This document shows positions 1 to 10,403 of a stretch of 64,000 bases of DNA, one piece after another; the first letter of the stretch is position 1, and each line of letters opens with the position of its first letter. The notes under the pieces were generated by a model that was not told the DNA's origin, searched no databases, and was given only the letters and a program-made list of their open reading frames with translations. A program made the position numbers and the translations under genes. The DNA is from Panagrolaimus kolymaensis (lineage: Eukaryota; Nematoda; Chromadorea; Rhabditida; Panagrolaimidae). Location: contig JAJQJQ010000006.1 in NCBI GenBank assembly GCA_028622995.1, positions 1,736,001-1,800,000 on the forward strand, written 5' to 3'.

Positions 1-1367
1 TGCACATTAAAACAAAAAACAGTTTAAAATTTTTATTGCGATTTTTTAAGCTTATACTTGTGAAATTAAATTTTAACAAAAACTGAGAACTATTATTGTC
101 AGAATATATAGGCCCTAAAAAAAGGGAACAAAGGCATTGATTTGTTACGAACAGATAAAAAAAAACAATTATTAAACTGTATGAGTTGTCGCTAGAAGGG
201 TCGGAGAAACAAAATCACAGAAATTTTTGAATTTAAAGTTAAAAACTGTTGGGATCAATACTCTTCAGTCGATCTTTTAAAACTGTACTTCTTGACAAAT
301 TCCCAATCGATCAAAAAAAAACCCTATAATTTTATAAATCCAAACTTAAACAAGAGGAAATTAAACTGTGATACGCTTTGTAAAAGTAAAAAAATTAGAA
401 TTTGTTTTGGATCCTTTTGCTTGCAAAAAAAAAATAAAACACTTTTTTTACAAAAAAAACTGTCTTTAATTAACGTAAGAATCGTTTTTTTTAAATAATT
501 ATTTTCTAAGATTACCAATCACTTTTAAAAACTGCACAAATATAATTTTATTTGCAAAAAATAACTGTTCGGAATGACTACTAAAGCCGTAGACGATGTC
601 TTTTCATTTTTACAATGGCTTCAAAAAAAACTGGAACGTTTTATTTCAATACTTTGGGCACCAAAACAAACATTTTTCAAATCTATAAACTGTTTTTTAA
701 AATCACATGATAATAATTTATTTAATTTATCTAAACTGCTTCTTGTGGTTATTCAAAATTTTCTTTACATATATAAAAATTATTTTTTATTAATAAAACT
801 GATGACAACTGGGAAGGCCGGGTTTTCAAATTTACAAAATAATAATAAAAACTGCAAATTTTTATTTTAGGTTTTTCGCGAATAAAAAAAAACTCATTTT
901 TTAAAAACAATAAACTGTCATTCAAAAATGAAATTATTTTCCTCTGCTGTAAAAGAAAATTCCATTTTTAAAATAGAGAACAATATAAAAAAAACTGTTT
1001 ATTATTAAAGACTCAAACTGTGTTCAAAATCGATTTCAAAATAAGCATGGATTTTTTTATATGCAAAAGATTGTTTTTTATTAAAAAACATTTTTCTTTT
1101 TTGAAATTAATAAACTGTTTTTTTTCTAAAACATGAAAAGGATTTGTTAAACTGTCTCTTAGCAGGATGATCCTTTTTTTAAACTGAAAACTTGTAACTT
1201 TTGGGGGAAAAAATAAAACTGTCATATTCGAAGAACTTCTTAATGGGAAAGTGGGCGCGGTAACATCTTTTTAATTTTTTACCAAAAAAAACTGAAATAC
1301 ATAGATATAAAATTATTTGGTAAAATCAAGCGAATAATTAAATAAACTGTAATTTTAAATTTTTCAG

Positions 1368-3661
1368 TTGTATGATATGGTTCAGTATAGAATATATAGC
1401 TCGATTTGCCGTGCATCCACAAAAATGTGATTTTGTTAAACAACCTTTAAATGTGATAGATTTAATGACGATTATTCCATTTATTGTTGAAGAATGCCTT
1501 CCAACTGTTGGACCTCATGCAATAGAATTACGGAATTTTCGTGGAGCGATGGTTGTAATTCGAGTTATGAGACTTGCAAGGGTTGCAAGAATCTTCAAAT
1601 TGGCTCGATATTCCATTGGTTTGCGGGCATTTGGAGAAACTATGAAAAAATCCGCGGCAGAATTATCCATGCTTGGAATGTTTTTACTTACTGGAATTAT
1701 GCTTTTTTCTACAGCAATATATTTCTTTGAAAGAGATGAACCTAACTCAAAATTTTATAGTATTCCAGCTGCATGTTGGTGGTGCATGTAAGTTTTTACT
1801 TTTTTTAAACATTTAACTGAAATCAACAAATTATAAATATATTTAAAAAATTTAATAAAAAATAAACTGGGTTCCAGAATTTAATAAGGAAAAATATTTC
1901 AATAAATTTAATTTAAAGCTTTTAAAACTGTTTTTCAGAAAACGCATTTAATTAAAATAAAAATAAAACTGGCGTAGTCGATAGCTTCTTTGCCATTAAA
2001 TTCTTTAAGTTTAATTTTTTTTTAAATTTTATTAAAAACTGTATGAATCTTTCGTAGACGGGAAGGGTTAAGATTAGGGTTGTCGAATTTCCCGGGAAAT
2101 GGGATAATGGGGAAATTTCCCGCTACAAACCTTTACAAAGTCTTACAAAGTTTAACCAAATTATAGCAGTTTTTTGTAAGACTTTGTGAAACTTGGTAAA
2201 GGTTCGTAGCGGGAAATTTCCCAGGAAAAATCGGGAAATTCCCGGGAAATCTTTTTTGACAACCCTAGTTAAGATAATAGAAAATTTGTTTAACTGATAT
2301 AATAAGTGAAAGATTTTTAAAAAGCAAATTGAATAGGACGATTTTCGATAAAATTAAAACAACTGAAAATTTTTGTGGACTTTAGTCAAATATGTTCTAA
2401 TAAAAACTGACATCACGTTTTAACCATTTTTTTAATAATGTAAAAAGTTTTCAACTAATTTTTAAATCTGAAAAATAACTGAATTATTTTGATATCCTTA
2501 CTTTTAGCATTCCCGTTTTTAATATTTTTTTCTTCTTAAAAATAACTGAGAGACGAATTTTACGGCAGATTTTGCAAAGAAAAAATATCCGAATTATTTA
2601 AATTTAAGACTTTAAAAACTGTCTTTTCGAAAAAATGATTGATTAAAACTAAGCAAGAATTAAACTGTCGCAATAAACTTTAAATAAATAACCTTTTAAG
2701 TTTATTCAAACTTTAATTTTAAGAATTTTGTAAAACTACATTAAGATAGGACTTTGGTGAGAGAAATACTCAATTTGTTTAATCGATTTAAATGTTAAAC
2801 AAAGATGATTAAAAAAGCAAACTGAGTTGTGAAATAACCAGTAATGCTAAAACAAATATAGCAAATAAATTTTAGAAAACTGTAGCAAAACAAATATAGC
2901 AAATAAATTTTAGAAAACTGTAGCATGTACGTGCACGTGCTAATAAAAACTGTACAACTCTTTCTTTTTCTTTTTTTAAATAAAAAAACATTCAAATAAT
3001 TTTTCATTTTGTAAAAAACTGAGTAAAATTTATTTAAAAGGGCAAAAGCGATTAGAATAAGGAGAGCATCGAAAAAAGTGAGCAAAAATGAAGGAAGTAT
3101 TGTCTTTCATTCTTGTGCATCTTTCGAAAAGTTTTAAAATTTAACGTAAATATTCGTTGAAAAAATCATGCAAAGAAAAAACTTTTTTTGCTTTCGGCGT
3201 AAAAAATTCAAATTTTAAAAATACACGGCGTACAGCTTTAAATATAATGATTTTTAACTGGAGTAAGAAAAGAAAGGGTCTAAAAAAATAAGAAACCCCA
3301 TTTTTGACATAAAAAAAAGTATTATAGAAATTTCAGAATTTTTTTTTTGAATTTTTTTTATAAATAATTTTTAAACTGTTCAGTATGATTTATTTATGAC
3401 CATTTTTTAAGAGTCACTATGACCACTGTAGGTTATGGCGATCTTGTTCCAATTACAGCTGGAGGCAAAGTTGTTGCGGCTATGGCTTCAGTTTGTGGCA
3501 TTATAGTTCTTGCATTTCCCATTTCTATGATAATTGATAAATTTGCTGAATCCACGGGTGAATGGTATGGCGATGAATTCGTTATGAATATGCAACATCA
3601 TCGTCGAAATGATCCAAAATTTCGTTCGGTTCGAAGAAAATCTAAACGATATTTATTTTAA
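1368..3661 (+). CDS. Voltage-gated K+ channel, Kv type (5' partial; S2 to S6 and C-terminus)
   Basis: Pore-forming alpha subunit of a tetrameric voltage-gated potassium channel in the plasma membrane. Exons: 1368-1787 and 3412-3661, GT-AG, joined as AT|A. The first exon gives S2 (C-MIWFSIEYIARF), S3, an S4 with positive charges every third residue (VIRVMRLARVARIFKLAR) and S5. The second gives the filter TMTTVGYGD and S6. The T1 domain and S1 lie upstream of the window. The S6 hinge reads AFPIS instead of the PVP/PIP of Kv1-Kv4; loss of the second proline is typical of modulatory, electrically silent Kv subunits, so this may be one (inference). The tail after S6 is short and basic and stops at 3659-3661, but an Asn-rich extra exon may follow. 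Both introns are packed with AAACTG. Exact subfamily not assigned. Confidence 0.9.
2075..2267. mobile_element. hAT-type MITE (193 bp), 8-bp TSD GTTAAGAT
   Basis: The ends are TAGGGTTGTC and its exact reverse complement GACAACCCTA. GTTAAGAT lies directly outside both ends (2067-2074 and 2268-2275), a perfect 8-bp target-site duplication. Subterminal palindromes around CCCGGGAAAT continue the inverted repeat, and the arms share the words ACAAAG and AAATTTCCCG. There is no coding capacity. The TAGGG terminus and 8-bp TSD fit the hAT superfamily. It sits in the second visible Kv intron and holds one of the few antisense CAGTTT words there. Confidence 0.92.
2849..2924 (+). repeat. 38-bp tandem duplication carrying the AAACTG motif
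   Basis: Two nearly identical 38-bp units (2849-2886 and 2887-2924) each contain ATATAGCAAATAAATTTTAG followed by AAAACTGTAGC. It is a recent local duplication within the Kv intron that doubled one motif copy. Confidence 0.9.
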
Positions 3662-3696
3662 AATTTTTTTATTCAAAGTTTTTTCTTAATTTTTAG

Positions 3697-3807
3697 GTAG
3701 TTAAAACTGTTCAAAATAATAGTAATAATAACAATAATAATAATTATTTAAAAAATATTAATAATATTAATGGTAGTGAATGTCTCATCGATAATTGTGA
3801 AAATTAA
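3697..3807 (+). CDS. Possible alternative C-terminal exon of the Kv gene
   Basis: A TTTTTAG acceptor at 3696 is followed by a phase-0 open frame of 36 codons plus stop, starting VVKTVQ, then an Asn tract and ending in CEN. Joining it would need a donor in the preceding exon; GTTCGA after Ser near 3632 is in phase but weak. If not coding, this is 3' UTR. Confidence 0.3.
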   Translation, partial: VVKTVQNNSNNNNNNNYLKNINNINGSECLIDNCEN

Positions 3808-3835
3808 TAATAATAGAAAACTGCGTGGTTTATTA

Positions 3836-4496
3836 TTTATTTATTGTGTCAAAAATATTTTTTTGAAGTGGTCAATATTTTTTTTGGTATTTTTGCTATT
3901 TATTTATTTATTCTGCGTCGTCGTAGTTCGTCGTCGTCTTCAAGTGAAAATTATTCGAGTACAAAAAAAAATAAAATATATTTTTTGTGGTGGTTTTCCT
4001 TCTAGCTTTTTCTTCTTTGGACTGAAAAAGAAAAAAAAGTGGCTGTGAATGTCAAAAAAAACGGGTGATTAAAATTATTTTCTTTGTAAATGTGTTTTTC
4101 AAAAGTTTTGTATTTTTTTAAATTTCATTTTTTGATGTGAATGAAAAAAATTTGTATAAAGAAGAATATTTGTATGAATTTTAATTATTTTTATTATTGT
4201 AACTTCATTTATTTATATTTATTTATTTTAAATTTACTTATGATAACTTTGATCTCATGAACATTTTTTAATAAATTTTATGCATTTAAAAAATTATAAA
4301 TAAATTTTAATTTATTTTTTTTTGGTTTGTATTTACTTTCACTTTCGCACACAAAAAAAAAATAAGGAGGCTGGTTTAGCGACATCATCGTCGAAAGCGG
4401 TCAAACAGTTCAGAGGGAAAAAAAGAAAAAAAGAGAAAAGCAAATAAGAATGGTTAATGAAATTAAATACAAAATAAAAATGAGCGGGAAGAATAA
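3836..4496. other. Kv 3' flank and intergenic DNA
   Basis: A/T-rich, with several AATAAA-like polyadenylation words between about 4190 and 4320. I see no further exon here; AAACTG spacing stops. Confidence 0.6.
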
Positions 4497-4568
4497 GGGT
4501 CTATAGCTCAGTGGCAGAGCAATCGGCTGCAGTCCGATCGGTCCCTGGTTCAACTCCGGGTGGGCCCT
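4497..4568 (+). tRNA. tRNA-Cys (GCA)
   Basis: A 72-nt cloverleaf. The acceptor stem GGGTCTA pairs with TGGGCCC, the D arm contains TAGCTCAGTGG, and the anticodon loop CTGCAGT places GCA at the anticodon. The T arm is CTGGTTCAACTCCGG and the discriminator T. A T-rich run about 10 nt downstream serves as Pol III terminator. Confidence 0.95.
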
Positions 4569-5351
4569 ATAATTCTTTTTTTTTTCAATGACCTTACAAA
4601 AAATAAAAATACTTAGGACTTTTTTGGTTAAAGCTTCAAACTTAAAAAATTATTAGACCCGAATGTTGCGGTGATCCAAAAAAATCATAAAAGCTTCTTA
4701 ATAACATTTTTTTAGGGAGAGAAACATAAATTTTATTTTATTAGCAACAAACATGCTCTCAAATTTATTTTTACCTTTGGTTCTTTATACTTTCAAAGTA
4801 AACGATTGATTCTCTTTTCTTCTTTTCAAAGATCGTCTGTCAGTCAAACAAAAAAAAAGCGATAAAAACTTTTTTAGTTGTTTGATTTGCGTCACTGTTC
4901 CTCCTAAAAGTGATTGAAGTGGAAATTCTATAGCTAAAAATTGTGGTATGATTCATGATACATTAATGATTGTTGCAACCAAAAAATGATTTTTTCCATG
5001 TGGGTGATATTTTGGTGGATATGATGTTGGCATACATCTTATTTATTTTTTAATAAAGTAAATAAATTTTTACAAAGCATAAACAAAAATAGCTCAACTT
5101 TGTGGACTCTCAACTTTTCAAACATAAATATAAAAACTTTTTTTTAACATTAGAGCACTTGAAAAAATGGTTATTTTCTGAACACAAAAAAAAATCAAAG
5201 CGAAAAGAAAAAAATTCAATGTCGATGAATGAATTGCATCGATCGACTGCTGCTGTTCGCAGTTTTCCTCGAAGACGATGATGTTAGTGTCGATGGTGAA
5301 GACGAAGAGAGTCTTAAATTTATAAAAAATAAAATATTCTTAATTGTAGAC
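4569..5351. other. Intergenic spacer between tRNA genes
   Basis: No confident gene. The minus strand of roughly 4870-5045 reads like coding sequence in several frames (one reads MPTSYPPKYHPHGKN and then meets a TGA), so a decayed or short spliced exon is possible, but I could not build a consistent model. Confidence 0.4.
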
Positions 5352-5423
5352 GGTCCCGTAGTGTAGCGGTTATCACATTGGACTTTGAATCCAGTAACCC
5401 CGGTTCGAGTCCGGGCGGGACCT
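5352..5423 (+). tRNA. tRNA-Gln (TTG)
   Basis: A 72-nt cloverleaf. Acceptor GGTCCCG pairs with CGGGACC, D arm TAGTGTAGCGGTTATCA, anticodon stem-loop TGGACTTTGAATCCA with TTG at the anticodon, T arm CCCGGTTCGAGTCCGGG, discriminator T. A T-rich tail follows. Confidence 0.95.
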
Positions 5424-5659
5424 TATCATTTTTTGATTTGGGAAATCATAAACATAAAGAATTCAGAAACCAAAATATCTTTGAGCAAAAATCGTTTTTC
5501 AAAATCTTTTTTTAAACTAACTTTTTTATTTAGTTTTTTTGACTGCTTCAGGCGATTTCTTTTTTCCTTCTTCGCCGATATCTTCTTTAGTTCTTTTACG
5601 TTTTTCTTTAATTTTAAAGAAATGATTCAATTCTTTAAATTTTTTAAATCTTTAAATAT

Positions 5660-5731
5660 GGCTGAGTGGTCTAGTGGTATGATTCTCGCTTAGGGTGCGA
5701 GAGGTCCCGGGATCGATCCCCGGCTCAGCCC
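5660..5731 (+). tRNA. tRNA-Pro (AGG)
   Basis: Acceptor GGCTGAG pairs with CTCAGCC. The anticodon stem-loop CTCGCTTAGGGTGCGAG carries AGG, and the T arm is CCGGGATCGATCCCCGG. Short T runs follow. It is the third tRNA in about 1.2 kb, all on the plus strand; spacing is too wide for a single Pol III transcript. Confidence 0.95.
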
Positions 5732-5874
5732 GATATCTTTTTGTCTTTCTTTAATTGGTAATTCAAAAATTTTGTTCACTTATTGCTCTTCTTCATTTTT
5801 ATAATCTTTCCAGCATATTTCTGTAAGAATATGGAAAAAAATTGAGTTTGCAAACCAAAGATTATCATATTTAT

Positions 5875-6184
5875 TTAAATTAAAAAAATCAATGAAAGTT
5901 TAAAGCAAACTTTTATTTCATCTATTATTTTTTCCAACCATGTGTATTCTTCCAAATCGAAATCATAAAATTTATTGTTTGTGAGCTCAGCAGTTGGTTG
6001 GCCACGTGAAACAACTCTGAGTGCACCAAAGTGAAGATCAATAAATATTTTGCAGTTGACTTTTCCAATGATTCTTTTTTCTTTAACCTTTTTTAAGTTT
6101 TTGTTTTAATTTTGGCCTAACTTTTTGCCTTTGCCAAATTTTAGTTATTATTTTTTGTATTTTTTCTTCTTGGATTTTAGCCAT
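5875..6184 (-). pseudogene. Unrecognised small basic protein gene, broken by a one-base frameshift
   Basis: On the minus strand an ATG at 6184 opens a Lys-rich frame (MAKIQEEKIQKIITKIWQ...) that hits a stop just after an A6 run at about 6089-6094. In the frame reached by removing one A, coding-like sequence continues (RIIGKVNCKIFIDLHFG, then RVVSRGQPTAEL and YDFDLEEYTWLEKI) to a stop at 5875-5877. Together it would be about 100 aa. There is no plausible intron at the break, so this is either an assembly error in a homopolymer or a recent pseudogene. I do not recognise the family. The IGK...KIFIDLHFG core faintly suggests a small S1-like fold as in mitochondrial ribosomal bS1m, but that is speculation. 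Confidence 0.5.
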
Positions 6185-6919
6185 ATTTTTTATTAAATAA
6201 AAGAACCAAGACAAAAAACGTCATTTTTTTAAATTTCACATATTTTCACAAGATTGCACAATATTAGACTCTTCGAAAACCAACCAATGAAACGAAGCAG
6301 GCGGGTGCGTGGTCGACTGAAAATTATATTTGTTTAAAGGACATACAACGATGGTTGCTATGTGTGCGTTCAACCAAAGCCGAATTTCCCAAACAACCAA
6401 AAAAAATTTTCCTTTGAGTTGAGCCTCTTTTTCTTTTTATTCTATTCTTCATTTCATCATTCTTTTTTTTCATTTTTTAGTTTGAAGAATTGCAGAATCT
6501 TAGGCAAGGTTGCCTTAATTTCGTTCTTTATTGTGCAATGTCGAAATAAATAAAGTTTGACTGAAGAGTGAAAAAAAATTTTAAGAAAAAAATTTCTAAA
6601 TTCGAATTTTAATAACGTTACTACCCTTTCCGCGAACGAAAAAAAGAGAGAAAACCCAATCGATAACTTTTTCCATTTATGTTTGTGTGTGTGCGTCGAT
6701 GAAAGAAACCAAGAAATACGACTCATTTTAATTATATCATAAATTTTTTTTTCAGAAACTTGCCACACATAAGCTAAGCTACAAAGCTTTTCAAGCTTTT
6801 TTACTCTCTTCGCTCTTCAAGGCGCTCGAAACCAACTTATTTTAAGCCGGCTTTAAACCGAGCTTCATCTTGTCTTTATACGTTGACCAAAGTTATCAAG
6901 AATTAAGTCAACAACAACA
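6185..6919 (+). promoter_or_regulatory. 5' region of the bZIP gene
   Basis: No gene seen between the broken gene and the bZIP gene. A TTTTTTTTCAG at 6745-6755 looks like a (trans-)splice acceptor defining the mature 5' end. No ATG lies between it and 6920. Confidence 0.4.
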
Positions 6920-7480
6920 ATGTTATCTTACCCAACAAACCAACCTTGCACCATCGGAATGTCACGATCAATGGATTTATGCTGCGATGGAGGATCCTCC
7001 AACAATGACAACAGCCTTCGAGCTGTTGTCGAAGGATCCACCTATGATGCATCCTCATCCTCAATGGATGGAAGAATCAAATCCACCATTTATGACTGTG
7101 TTTTTGACTGGGCCACCTCCACAACCGCTAATGCCGATGGCTTCCAATCATCATATGCCGTTCCGGTCGTTGAAGAAGAAGAACCTTCAGGATCGGGTAG
7201 TGAACCCTCCAGAACGGGCACCTTCAAAACTACTTTGCCATTCAAATATGGCTCAACGACCCTTCTATTATCCGTACAGGGACAAAATTGTGGTTACAGG
7301 ACAACAAATAATAACGGGTAAGCAAATTCTAACAAACTCTATAAATACCCAAAAAATTTGAGCTGAAAAATTGCATAATTTTGACTCGTGATGTTGCGTG
7401 GTTGTGAAAGACTTTATATATATAAAAAGAAAAATTTCTGACACGCCCACTTTTTTTTCAGATTCGAATTGTATTACTAG
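6920..7480 (+). promoter_or_regulatory. Candidate overlapping upstream ORF of the ATF4-like gene
   Basis: The first ATG after the acceptor at 6755 is at 6920 (context AACAATG), in a different frame from the bZIP coding sequence. It reads through the bZIP start at 6987 and, in spliced mRNA, ends at TAG 7478-7480. An out-of-frame uORF overlapping the main start is the classic arrangement for translational control of ATF4 by eIF2-alpha phosphorylation. At about 138 codons it is longer than usual. The bZIP frame is also open from 6846 onward without ATG, so a longer N-terminus from an unseen upstream exon is the alternative. Confidence 0.35.
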
Positions 7481-8511
7481 CACTAGCGAAGGCCTTCCAA
7501 TCCCCCATTCTTCCATTTATGATTCCACAACAGTAAATTATTCTACAACAAGCCCTACTACATATTCCGCCGCTACACAATATATTGATACAAGCTGTAT
7601 ACTACAATCTTCACCAGTTGCACAAGTTCCAAGTATATCTGGTACTTCATTATTTGATTATCAAACTTCTTCATCTTGCTTTGAACCTATTTATTATTCT
7701 GACGACGTTTCACATTGTGGTGGTAACTACAACAACGATAACGATACACGTGAAAAATCTTTAGATGATTGGATTCAATATTTACATTCAGATGACGAAG
7801 GTGGACCAAGTTTTGATGATCAAGAATTTATTAACACAGGATTGAATAATAGTGATACGTTGTTTCCTGAATTAGGCGAAGAAGTAAGCGATAGTTTTAA
7901 GTTTAAAGTAAAGTTTAATTAAATCGAATTTTTTTCTTCTTCAGGATTTCACAATGTTGGATGATATCTTAGCTCAAGAAACATTATTTGTTGAAGAATT
8001 TGATCATTGTTCAGCTATGCAAGATATGCCTGCCGGTACTTCAGCTACCACATATCAACAACAAGCTGACGATGTCAATGTCCATGGCTCTCCTCAATAT
8101 CAAATTTATCCACCTGAGGAGGAACAAGTACAACAAATTCAAGAGCTTCAACAAATTCATTATATACCTATCGCTCCCAAACCTGTTAATTATCATCAAC
8201 TTCCTTCTCGACCTTCACCAACCTCATCCACAACTTCATCATCTACCAATAATATCACTGCTGCTTCAAACCCACGAAAACGTCAAAGAATCGAATTCAC
8301 TTCCCATGAAGAAGAATATCGAATTAAACGAGATCTCAATAACGTAGCTTCAGCTAAATCTCGAGAAAAAAAGCGTTTACAACAAGAATTTATGAAAACT
8401 GAAAAGGTTCGACTTGAATCAAGAAATCGTCAACTTAAAAATGAAGTTGAAGAATATGAACGACAAATTGCAACTTTGAAGGATATACTTTACAGCAAAA
8501 TTAAAAAGTAA
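6987..8511 (+). CDS. ATF4/CREB2-like bZIP transcription factor
   Basis: Nuclear DNA-binding factor. Exons 6987-7317, 7462-7883 and 7945-8511 splice in phase (GT-AG, G|AT then phase 0) to give 439 aa. The N-terminal region is Pro/Gln/His-rich, the middle is Ser/Thr-rich followed by acidic segments (SLDDWIQYLHSDDEGG) of activation-domain type. The C-terminus is the bZIP: basic region RIKRDLNNVASAKSREKKR at about 377-395 with the N-x7-R pattern (NNVASAKSR), then a leucine zipper to about 436. The end (ATLKDIL-SKIKK) and the KKR-QE spacing resemble ATF4 more than C/EBP or Jun. The ATG at 6987 was chosen because it is the first Met in the frame that splices correctly. ATF4 mediates the integrated stress response; orthology here is inferred. 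Confidence 0.8.
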
Positions 8512-10403
8512 ATTAATTAATTCCATTAATTAATTAATTTAAAAAATCATTATATTGTCTGATTTTTTTATGTATTTTTTTTTTCATTCTTTGCGGAATC
8601 CATTATTGTTATTTTTATGGGCTTTAAAATTTTATTTTGTATACTATTTTTTACTTTTTTTATGTATCTTTTTATTTACCTCACTGTTTTTAAATATTTT
8701 TTTTCTTTCGTAGTTTTTAGTTATGTGCAATTATTTTTTATAACGTATATTAATTTGAAAAAAATAAAATAATTGCACCCAAAAAATTCCGCTAAATATC
8801 AAGACAAGATGAAAGCAAAACAAAAATAAAGATATTCTTGTAGTAGCAGAAAAAAAAAGCAAAAAACATGGCAGTAACAAAAAGTTTTTCCAAGATTTTC
8901 TCTTTATTATTTTCTTTGATATTTATTCTGGATTTTCTTCCAGTTAAATGGCATTAACGGATAGCTTTAATAAGTTTGTAAATGCGCTGATTTAATTGGG
9001 ATGTAAAAATGTTTTTTTTCGATGGCGCGCTAGTGTCAAGCTTGTCATAAATAAAACTGGCATTAATAATTCTTCTGTTTTTTTTATTTAAAGCAAAATT
9101 GCACTTTTTTGTGATCTTTCATTTTCTAATAAATTTTCTCAAAAATATATTCTCTCTTTTTTTTGTTGCCTATAATATCTATCTAGAAAAAATTACTTTC
9201 ATTTTGATTTTTTCATTTGCCTGAAAACACACGCTTTTTCTTTCCTTCGCTGATTTTTTTTCATTTTTTGAATATTTTTATTTCAATTTTTTTTTTTGCT
9301 TTTTGTTTAACGATTTTAACATAACTTATAGCTTTCTAGCTTTTTTTGGGAGGATTTCATTTACTTTATTAACTATCAAAAAATACAACACCAGATGACG
9401 CAAAATGAATTGACTCAAAATACCGTTGATTGAATTCAAGAGTTTAGCTTTGGATTTAAAGGAACATGACGATTTAATGGTGATATAATTAAATGTGAAG
9501 TGAGCAATGGAATAGCAGCTACTTACGCTCACAAGAATATCTAAAAAAAATATCCAGATAAATGAAGTCTATGAAATTATGTCTCAACCAAAAATAAATT
9601 GCACCCGAGAGGACATTTTCATTTTTTTTTTAATTTTTGCTTTGTTTTTATTATAATCTCTCCGATTTTCATATTTTTCAAAAAGTTTTTAGATTTTTGA
9701 TTTTTTATCGTTATTCCAAAAAGCTTTATTTGGCACTAGATTGCATAACTGAAGAGAGATTTTAAGAAAAGGAAGAAATATAGCGATGGACAAAAAAAAA
9801 ACATTTCTTTGCGCATTTTGAAAGAAAGAAACAAAAAAAATTGTTTATTCTTTTTTTATAAAGGTTCTCTCTTGCTTTTTTGACCTTTCATTTTCATATT
9901 TAAAGCAAATTTTTTCAAAGATATAGGCGCTTTCTTTTTTTGGCCGATAATATCTAAAAATAACTATTTTCATTTTGCGTTTTCTTAATTTGCCTAAAAA
10001 CAACACCCGCTGCTTGCTTCGGCTGCATTTATTGATTTTTAAAAAAATTTTTTTGAATATTTTAATTTTATTTTTTGTTTTACAATTATAACAAAGCTTA
10101 ATGGATGTTAACACATAAACCACTTGCAATCAAAATTATGTAGAAGTAAAAGAAATTTATAGAACTGTAACCCGAAGCCATGAAGATGAAAGAATTATTG
10201 GTTTGACATGCAAATTGGTAACCAAATCATCCTTTTAATAATTGGAGCAGCAATAAAAGAGAAAGAAACCGTTTGCAAAGTTTTATGTTCAAGAAATAAA
10301 GCAAACAATTTTTTGATTTTTACACTCTCTGATTTCTCTCACACACAAGCAAACAACTTAAGTTTAGTCGGATCAAGAATCATAATAACTACATGGCCTC
10401 CAC
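8512..10403. other. Intergenic, with a diverged direct duplication and coding-like relics
   Basis: Two similar stretches, about 9076-9330 and 9841-10110, share the blocks ATAATATCTA, ATTTGCCT-AAAACA, GAATATTTT and a TTTGTTT-ACAAT/ACGATT-ATAAC end. They are diverged copies of one roughly 260-bp segment about 765 bp apart. Downstream of each, scattered coding-like codons occur with stops (plus strand about 9430-9540 and 10130-10400). No intact gene is supported. Confidence 0.45.

Larger units (their letters stand above)
1..3835 (+). repeat. Plus-strand AAACTG motif domain over the Kv gene
   Basis: Non-coding DNA around the Kv exons carries the hexamer AAACTG (loosely WWAACTG, often followed by T) about forty times, typically 40-80 bp apart, for example near 176, 246, 364, 689, 737, 913, 1114, 1149, 1346, 1867, 2038, 2624, 2661, 2918, 3374, 3704 and 3822. 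The opposite orientation, CAGTTT, is seen only about twice (near 19, and near 2167 inside an inserted MITE). Copies are embedded in otherwise ordinary A/T-rich sequence, so this is not a simple tandem repeat. The motif stops near the 3' end of the gene and is not dense again until 26.5 kb. Function unknown. Confidence 0.85.

Noticed and set aside
5230..5370. 45-codon acidic ORF running into tRNA-Gln
   Set aside because: It overlaps the tRNA gene and has no spacing or splice support; likely accidental.
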